From Deltaproteobacteria bacterium (lineage in GTDB: Bacteria; Desulfobacterota; Binatia; UBA9968): DNA of 64,000 nucleotides. Both the position numbers and the translations under genes were made by a program. The number at the start of each line of letters is the position of its first letter. Positions within the stretch are counted from its first letter, which is position 1. Where the stretch lies: contig VGTH01000008.1 in assembly GCA_016874755.1 (NCBI GenBank), positions 81,849 to 145,848 of the forward strand, given 5' to 3'. Positions 58,343 through 64,000 of the stretch are shown here, in pieces. Under the pieces are notes generated by a model. The model ran no database searches. It was not told the DNA's origin and saw only the letters and a program-made list of their open reading frames with translations.

Positions 58343-59785
58343 GTGCGACTGAGCTTGTTTTCTCGGCTAACCTTCAGTTACCTGATCATCTTTCTGTTGA
58401 TCGCGGCGGTCAGCGCGACGATGATCTTCCAGCTGAGCCAGTTCAACCGTATCGCCGGATCGATTCTGGAGACTGACAACCGGATTCTTGAATACGAAAA
58501 ATCGTTGGGCGACTTATTGCTGTCGCAGAATCGCTATGAAAGAAAGTTCGCCATCAGCAGGGATGAGAGCCTCTTCAAGCAGTATCTGAGGCTCAACGAC
58601 GATTTTAACAAACTCTTGGAGCGGGCGCGCGCGCTCAACAATCCGGTGGCTCGCGATGCGCTCGTGCAAGTGGCCACCGATCACCAAAGCTACGATGCCT
58701 TGGTACGCAAGGAATCGAAGCTTTTGCGCGCCAACCGGGCTTATCCGCAGAACCAATTCAAAGAAGAAAAAGACAAATTAACTGACGCCATGCTTGCGGC
58801 TCTGGAACGGCTGCGCTCCGATCAGCAGCGGGCGACCACCGGCAAGGTGCGACAACTGGCGGAAGCGGCCGATCAAGCCACCGAATTTGCCATAGCCCTA
58901 GGTGCCGCCTGTTTGATGCTGGCGGTCTTGCTTGCCTGGATCATGACGCGCAGCGTCACGCGCTCGGTGAACTTGCTGAAAAAGCGCACACGGGAAATCG
59001 CTCAAGGCCAATTCGAGAGCCAGTTGAAGATTGCTTCGCCGCCGGAAATCCGCGATCTCGGCGTTGCGCTGAACGCAATGGCCCAGCGGTTAAAAGAAGT
59101 GGACCGCATGAAATCCGATTTTTTTGCGACCATGTCGCACGAGCTGCGCACGCCGCTTACTTCGATAAAAGAAGGGACCGGCCTGCTGCTTGACGGCGTC
59201 GGCGGTGAGACCACCGATAAACAGCGCAAGCTCTTGACGATCCTCGCCGAGGAGAGTAATCGCCTGATCGGCCTGGTCAATTCGCTTTTGGATTTTTCCA
59301 AAATGGAAGCGGGCATGATGAGCTACGAGTTTGAAGTGGCCCATGTCGATCCGCTGGTGCGGCGGGCGATTTCGGAGATAACCCCGCTGGTCGAAGCCAA
59401 GCAGATCCAACTGCATAGCGCGATCGAAACCACGCTGCCCGCGGTCAAGCTCGATCCCGAAAGGATCTTGCTGGTGCTGCGCAACCTAATCGGCAATGCG
59501 GTAAAGTTCACACCGAAGGGCGGTGAGGTGCAGGTGGCGGCGCGCCCAGTGGATGGCAAATTGGAGATTTCTGTGAAAGACTCCGGACCGGGCATACCGG
59601 CCGAGAGTCTTACGACTATCTTTGAGAAGTTCAATCAGGGCGAGCGTAAGAACGTCTTGACGCGCCAAGGCACCGGCTTGGGATTGGCGATCGCTAAGAG
59701 TATTGTTAAGTCTCACGGTGGAGAGATATGGGCCGAAAGTCAATTGGGGCATGGCAGTCGATTTGTCTTTGTCTTGCCTTGCTGA
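58343..59785 (+). CDS. Sensor histidine kinase (QseE/GlrK-like)
   Basis: A 480-residue kinase starting at GTG 58343. Two membrane helices (about 10-30 and 182-202) flank a helical periplasmic domain; a HAMP segment (TRSVNLLKKRTREIAQGQFE) follows. The HisKA dimerisation site is FFATMSHELRTPL with His266, and the ATP-binding domain has NLIGNAVKF (N box), DSGPGIP (G1) and GTGLGLAIAK (G2). Next come a small lipoprotein and a sigma54 response regulator, the order of qseE-qseG-qseF (glrK-yfhG-glrR). Confidence 0.9.
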   Translation: MRLSLFSRLTFSYLIIFLLIAAVSATMIFQLSQFNRIAGSILETDNRILEYEKSLGDLLLSQNRYERKFAISRDESLFKQYLRLNDDFNKLLERARALNNPVARDALVQVATDHQSYDALVRKESKLLRANRAYPQNQFKEEKDKLTDAMLAALERLRSDQQRATTGKVRQLAEAADQATEFAIALGAACLMLAVLLAWIMTRSVTRSVNLLKKRTREIAQGQFESQLKIASPPEIRDLGVALNAMAQRLKEVDRMKSDFFATMSHELRTPLTSIKEGTGLLLDGVGGETTDKQRKLLTILAEESNRLIGLVNSLLDFSKMEAGMMSYEFEVAHVDPLVRRAISEITPLVEAKQIQLHSAIETTLPAVKLDPERILLVLRNLIGNAVKFTPKGGEVQVAARPVDGKLEISVKDSGPGIPAESLTTIFEKFNQGERKNVLTRQGTGLGLAIAKSIVKSHGGEIWAESQLGHGSRFVFVLPC

Positions 59786-60336
59786 TGCTGCTGCCCGGTT
59801 GCAACTGGGTGCAGACCTGGCAAGAACGCGAGAATATCCGCGAGTCGCTGGCGCAGGGGCAATCGCTGTTGATCCGCTCGGAGTACGACGCCTCGATCAA
59901 AGAATTTGAGAAGGTGTTGACGCTCGCTCGCGATCGCGAGCCGAGCGACGCGGCGCTCTACAATATCGGCGTCATTTATGTCCTTCCCTACAACAGCGGT
60001 CGCAACCCCCAAAAGGCTCTCCACAGTTTCAAACAAGTCGTCAACGACTATCCGGCAAGTCCCTGGCGGCATCAGGGACAGGCCTGGATCAACCTGATTG
60101 ACGAGACGCGGAAATCTAAACAGGAGACCGAAGTTTCCAAACAATCGACTGAAGATTCGCGGCAGGAGGTAGAAAGAATTCGGCAGGAAGCCGAGAAGTA
60201 TCGGCAGCAGAGCGAACGACGCAAAGCGGAGCTCGATCGGATGCGTCAGGAAGTCGAAAAAACTCGTCTCGTGATTGAAAAATCACGACAGGTTGATATT
60301 GAGATTGAGCAGAAAAAACGCGACCGAGGGAGATGA
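59728..60336 (+). CDS. QseG-like lipoprotein with coiled-coil tail
   Basis: A 202-residue lipoprotein: ICLCLALLMLLPGCNW with the lipobox cysteine at about 25, a TPR-like helical part (ASIKEFEKVLTLARDREPSD, QKALHSFKQVVNDYPAS), then a long charged coiled coil from about 130. It overlaps the kinase gene by 58 bases and the regulator gene by four (ATGA). In E. coli the equivalent lipoprotein links an envelope signal to the QseE kinase. Confidence 0.8.
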   Translation: MGRKSIGAWQSICLCLALLMLLPGCNWVQTWQERENIRESLAQGQSLLIRSEYDASIKEFEKVLTLARDREPSDAALYNIGVIYVLPYNSGRNPQKALHSFKQVVNDYPASPWRHQGQAWINLIDETRKSKQETEVSKQSTEDSRQEVERIRQEAEKYRQQSERRKAELDRMRQEVEKTRLVIEKSRQVDIEIEQKKRDRGR

Positions 60337-61769
60337 AAAGCGCCATGTTGTTGGGCAAAATTCTAGTCGTCGATGACGACACCAATCTACTGGAGCTGAT
60401 CAAAATGCGCCTCGAAGCGGCGGACTACGACGTTGCCGCCACGGAGAGCGAAGATTAGGCGTTGTCGCTTGTCAAGTCGCAAGGCTTCGATCTGTTTTTG
60501 ATCGATTTGACGCTCAGCCGGAGCGATGGCATCTCGCTGATGGAAGCCTGCCACGCGATCAATCCCGAAATCCCAACCATCATTCTCACGGCCCACGGCA
60601 GTATCGAAAACGCCGTGGAGGCGATGCGCCGCGGCGCACACAGCTATTTGACCAAACCTTTTGAGCATCGCGACCTTTTGCTGCAGATCGAGCGCGCGAT
60701 TCAGCACCGGCGGCTCAATTCGGAGATTAAGCGGCTCAAGGGGTTGTTGGAAGAACGCTACGATTTCTCCAATATTGTTGCGCGCAGCGCCAAGATGCGC
60801 GGCGTGCTCGACGTCGTCAGCCGCATCGCCAAGCTCGATTCAACCGTTTACATCCACGGCGAAAGCGGCACCGGCAAAGAGTTGGTGGCTAAGGCGATTC
60901 ATCTGGCCAGCGATCGCCGAGAGGCGCCGTTTGTCGCGCTCAACTGCGCAGCGCTGCCGGAGACCCTGCTCGAGAGTGAGCTCTTCGGCCATGAGAAAGG
61001 CGCCTTTACCGGCGCCGTAAAGAGCACCCGGGGTTTGTTCACCCAATCGCACCATGGCACGCTTTTCCTCGACGAAATTGGTGACATGCCTCTGGCCACG
61101 CAGTCGAAACTACTGCGCGTGTTGCAAGAACGGCAGTTCTATCCGGTCGGCAGCGAGGTGCCCATCGAAGTGGACGTGCGGGTCATCGTGGCCACCAATA
61201 AAGATCTCGCCGAGCAAGTGAAAAAGGGCCTATTCCGCGACGATCTCTTCTACCGGATCCATGTGATCCCGATCTATCTGCCGCCGCTGCGCGAGCGCAA
61301 GGAAGACATCGTGCCGCTGGTGGAGCGTTTTCTAAAAAAGTGCGGCCAGCAGATGAAAAAAGAGGTCAAGGGCTTGGCGCCCGAGGCGTTGAGCAAGTTG
61401 ATGTTCCACGAATGGCCGGGAAACGTGCGCGAGCTGGAAAATACCATCGAGTACGCCGTTGCGATGACCCCAAAAGAGATCATCACCGAAGACCATATCC
61501 TGCGCACTAAGCCGGCCCCTGCCAACGGCGCGCGTCAAGGAACACCGGAACAGACGCCCGGCGGCGATGAGCGCTTGCGGCCGTTGAAAGATGCGCGCGA
61601 CGCGTTTGAGCGAAATTACTTGGTTCAGGTGCTGTCGCTGACCGAAGGCAATGTTAGTCAGGCGGCAAAGCTCGCGGGGAAATATCGCGCCGATCTCTAT
61701 GACTTGCTGAAAAAGGACGACCTGCGGGCCGAAGATTTTAAGAAGACTAAAGTCGCGCTGGCGAGCTAG
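60333..61769 (+). CDS. Sigma54-dependent response regulator (QseF/GlrR-like), receiver interrupted by TAG
   Basis: Read through TAG 60456 (codon 42), this is a 478-codon NtrC-type regulator. Receiver: ILVVDDDTNLLELI with the acidic pair Asp14-Asp15, then SED, TAG, ALSLVKSQGFDLFLIDL with phospho-Asp58, and LTKPF. AAA+ domain: GESGTGKE, ELFGHEKGAFTGAV, and the sigma54-contacting GAFTGA loop. A Fis-type HTH ends the protein. Everything else is intact. If TAG stops translation, a restart at TTG 60462 would give a regulator lacking the acidic pocket. It overlaps the lipoprotein gene by four bases. Confidence 0.85.
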
Positions 61770-61795
61770 GAGTCTGGGCGGCAGAAAAATTTTCT

Positions 61796-63065
61796 TGTCT
61801 CTGATCGGGAAGCGCGTATAAGGAAAAGCAATGTTGTGCTGCGAGTGAGGTGGAGATGCCGACATCCTTTCTTCCCTACGAACCAGATCAAAGGTTTTTG
61901 CTGCCGCCGTCTCCATCGGAGTGGTTGGCTGAAGATCATTTGGTGTATTTTGTCAGTGAGATCATTGATCGGTTGGACCTGGGTAAGTTTTATGCGCACT
62001 ACGAAGGCGATGGGCGGCGTAATCAGCCCTACGATCCAGCGCTGATGGTGAAGGTGTTGGTGTACGGGTATTCGAGTGGAGTTTTCTCGTCGCGCAAGCT
62101 GGGGCGCAAGCTTTACGAGGATGTAGCGTTTCGGTTTTTGGGAGCGGGGAATTTTCCCTCGCACCGAACTATCTGTGAGTTTCGAAGGCGATGAGCTACG
62201 AGCGCATGAAAGAACAAGAGCAAAAACTCAAAGAAGCGATCGAAGAGCTGATGAACAGAGCGCAACAGAGCGATGCTCAGGAAGATGCGCAATACGGCAA
62301 GGATGGTCAGGGAGAAGAGCCTCTGCCCGAGGAGCTCAAGAGACGACACGATCGTTTGGCCAAGATTCAAGCGGCCAAGGCGCGGCTCGAAGAGCGCCAA
62401 GCCGAAGCGGACCGCAAAAACGGGCGCCACCCCGAGGATGGGCAGCGCCGTGGAGATGGCGCTGGGCGGCCGTTCAAGCGACCGTTTGGGGTACCCGAGG
62501 ACAAAGCTCAAGATAACTTCACCGATCCCCAGTCTCGGATCATGAAGATGGGTGGGAGTTTTGAGCAGTGCGACAACGCCCAGGCCGTGGTCGATGCCAA
62601 CAGTCAGTTGATTGTGGCCATCGGGCTGGGTAATAACGCGGCCGACAACGAGCACCTGGTACCGATGGTGGAAGCGGTCAAGGAGAACTTCGGCGAGTTG
62701 CCGCAACGAGTGTTGGGCGATTCGGGTTTTCGCGGTGAAGCTAGCTTTGTGAAATTGGAAGAGCATAAGGGGATGGAGGGGTTGGTGGCCTTGGGGCGCG
62801 AGGGAAAAAAGCAAGCCGCGAGCAACCCCAAGGAATATCCGGCTACGGTGCGGATGGCCGAGCGGCTGGGTAGCAAAGAAGGCCAAGCGCACTATCGGCG
62901 GCGCAAAGCGATCGTGGAGCCGGTGTTTGGTTGGATCAAGCATGTGATGGGGTTTCGTCAATTTAGCTTTCGTGGAATCGAAAAAGTAGATGGCGAGTGG
63001 GGCTTGGTGTGCCTGGCCGTCAATCTGCGCCGGATGTGGGTGTTGCAATGATAGAACCAGAGACA
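61796..63065 (+). mobile_element. IS1182-type insertion sequence, inactive
   Basis: The segment between TGTCTCTG (61796-61803) and its inverted copy CAGAGACA (63058-63065) holds an IS1182-like transposase gene that is broken. The 8-bp ends are short; the true terminal repeats may be longer and imperfect. No target duplication was found by eye. Confidence 0.55.
61856..63051 (+). pseudogene. IS1182-family transposase with internal deletion
   Basis: The first part (61856-62194) has the N-terminal domain, AEDHLVYFVSEIIDRLDLGK and YGYSSGVFSSRKLGRKLYED through FPSHRTICEFRRR, then stops. The second part (from 62191) resumes as MSYERMKEQEQKLKEAIEEL and continues to GDSGFRGEASFV (second Asp) and RRKAIVEPVFGWIK (catalytic Glu). 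Between them the family normally has the D-G-T-K segment with the first catalytic Asp; it is missing, with a frame change. The element can no longer transpose by itself. Confidence 0.85.
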
Positions 63066-63141
63066 TTTTCGAGGTGCACAAGCCATACGGGAGGCTGTTT
63101 TTGTAATCATGACGACGTAACGCGTTCACAAAAGTGGTAAC

Positions 63142-63175
63142 CAACGAAGGTGATTACCTTCGTTGCACTTTTTTT
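63142..63175 (+). terminator. Intrinsic terminator downstream of the IS
   Basis: CAACGAAGGT, loop GATT, ACCTTCGTTG form a perfect 10-bp hairpin, followed by CAC and seven T residues. Confidence 0.9.
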
Positions 63176-63496
63176 GCCTTGTCGGCTTACTCACAGCTCC
63201 AGCTTCTGCGGCGCAGACTCCTAGTCGGGTGACTCTAACTTCATTGGCGCGTTAACGGGCTTCCCTTGGCCCAGCCGGTGGCGTAGCCCTCCACTCCTAA
63301 ATCTTACCAATTCTTTCAACAAGTTATACCAAGTACGCAGCGTTAGGCCCCAAGCCGCGCCGCAAAAGTGCAGGAAAACCCCTGCGGCTGCTCCCTCGCG
63401 GCGTCCGGCCTCAAAGGTCAGAGTCTTTTAACTTCGCGTACTTACGGAACCCGGCAGCGCTGGTATACGCCTTGCTCAACTGGTTGGTTAGTGGTT
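63176..63496. other. Non-coding stretch before the receiver gene
   Basis: The gap 63052-63496 contains the terminator above and then about 320 bases without a recognised gene. GTGCAGGAAAACCCCTGCGGC at about 63368 can pair as a hairpin. No RNA family or promoter was identified with confidence. Confidence 0.35.
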
Positions 63497-63907
63497 ATGG
63501 GTGAGTCAAATATAAAGCCTGGCACTATCTTGGTGGTCGACGACGATGACGGGCTGACGCGCGCGATCGCTAATCTGTTACGCCTTGAAGGTTATGATGT
63601 TTCTACGGCGTTTAACCGCATTCAAGGATATGCGGCCTCTTTTCGCCAGCCCACCGAGTTCGTCATCACCGATATTCAGATGCCTGGGTGGGATGGATTT
63701 GAGATGGTGCGTGCCATTTGTGCGCTTAATCCGGCGGTCAAAGCGGTTTTTACCAGCGGTGCTGCGGATAGTTTTCGCAGCGAAATCGACAACGATTCCG
63801 GCCTGAATAGTGCGGTATTTTTAGAAAAGCCCTTTACTCGCGGTGATCTTTTGGCAGTTTTATCACAAGATTTTAGTAGCTTAGAGGTTTGCACCGAGAG
63901 TGCCTAG
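63497..63907 (+). CDS. Stand-alone CheY-like receiver protein
   Basis: A 136-residue receiver domain: TILVVDDDDGLTRAIANLLR (acidic pocket), FVITDIQMPGWDGFEMV with the phospho-Asp, FTSGAADS with the switch Ser/Thr and LEKPFTR with the conserved Lys. There is no output domain. ATG 63497 was chosen because the frame upstream has no homology. It may relay phosphate or bind a partner; no kinase lies next to it within the window. Confidence 0.88.
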   Translation: MGESNIKPGTILVVDDDDGLTRAIANLLRLEGYDVSTAFNRIQGYAASFRQPTEFVITDIQMPGWDGFEMVRAICALNPAVKAVFTSGAADSFRSEIDNDSGLNSAVFLEKPFTRGDLLAVLSQDFSSLEVCTESA

Positions 63908-64000
63908 GCCTCTGGGATGAGTGCAGGGAAAACCATACGGATGGCGAATGGCTGTGATTTTCGGAGACTGCGATGAGCCGTTCAGCGCAGTCGACTCGTG

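Noticed and set aside
21102..60458. General reassignment of TAG to an amino acid
   Set aside because: About 17 intact genes in the window end in TAG at the expected family length, so TAG is a genuine stop here.
62113..63144. 343-codon minus-strand frame over the transposase
   Set aside because: Antisense shadow of the IS1182-type transposase, with low-complexity His/Leu/Phe content.

Overview
The window reads as chromosome of a GC-rich, Gram-negative, uncultured bacterium, probably a soil or groundwater lineage of the old Deltaproteobacteria or a neighbouring phylum. Support for this: lipoproteins, an OmpA/Pal-type protein and a YdbH/AsmA-type envelope protein; many periplasmic solute-binding proteins beside isolated oxidoreductases (Rieske oxygenase, UbiD decarboxylase, LLM flavoprotein); a deoxynucleoside kinase-panB-panC block; and an unusually large set of dispersed intergenic repeats. 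No rRNA, tRNA or CRISPR array was recognised, so the taxonomy is inference.

Layout. 1-8 kb: rhomboid protease, GNAT, amidohydrolase, YCII/GyrI-like fusion, DoxX, DUF1428, RNase D and a class III cyclase. 7.9-10.5 kb: solute-binding protein plus Rieske oxygenase, with a truncated paralogue. 10.6-17.5 kb: surface-polysaccharide block (WecB on +; on - an apparent operon of GT2, methyltransferase, aldo/keto reductase, a broken methyltransferase and a GT4-type transferase). 17.5-19.4 kb: second solute-binding protein plus a TenA/PqqC-like enzyme. 19.5-24.8 kb: SelO, decayed genes, SH3 protein, cupin, FmdB protein, dienelactone hydrolase. 24.8-30.3 kb: minus-strand genes including a lytic transglycosylase/PanE-like/JAMM/alpha-beta hydrolase operon and UbiD. 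30.5-38.6 kb: large MFS-spermidine synthase-TPR protein, ProC, YdbL- and YdbH-like envelope proteins. 38.7-45.5 kb: mscL start remnant, OmpA lipoprotein, glycerate kinase, dNK, PanB, PanC, DUF502, SmpB. 45.5-47.3 kb: a toxin-antitoxin pair bracketed by two copies of the smpB 3' end, then a secreted rhodanese with an in-frame TGA. 47.4-56.8 kb: transporter, NMT1-type binding protein, M24 protein, trypsin-like and FHA proteins, LLM oxidoreductase, retropepsin-like protein. 57-64 kb: RmuC, a QseE-QseG-QseF-like two-component operon, a dead IS1182-type element and a lone receiver protein.

Most notable. (1) The rhodanese at 46909-47304 is complete only if TGA at 47176 is read through; the TGA lies where the catalytic or loop cysteine is expected and is followed by a short hairpin with bSECIS-like geometry, making it a candidate selenoprotein. 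(2) Several text-like dispersed repeats lie at or inside the 5' ends of open genes (solute-binding protein, serine protease, panC), so repeat DNA appears to supply N-terminal codons or initiation signals. (3) A small toxin-antitoxin segment lies between direct repeats of the smpB 3' end, as expected for insertion at that gene. (4) Five in-frame internal stops in otherwise readable genes are all TAG, including one in the receiver domain of a sigma54 regulator.
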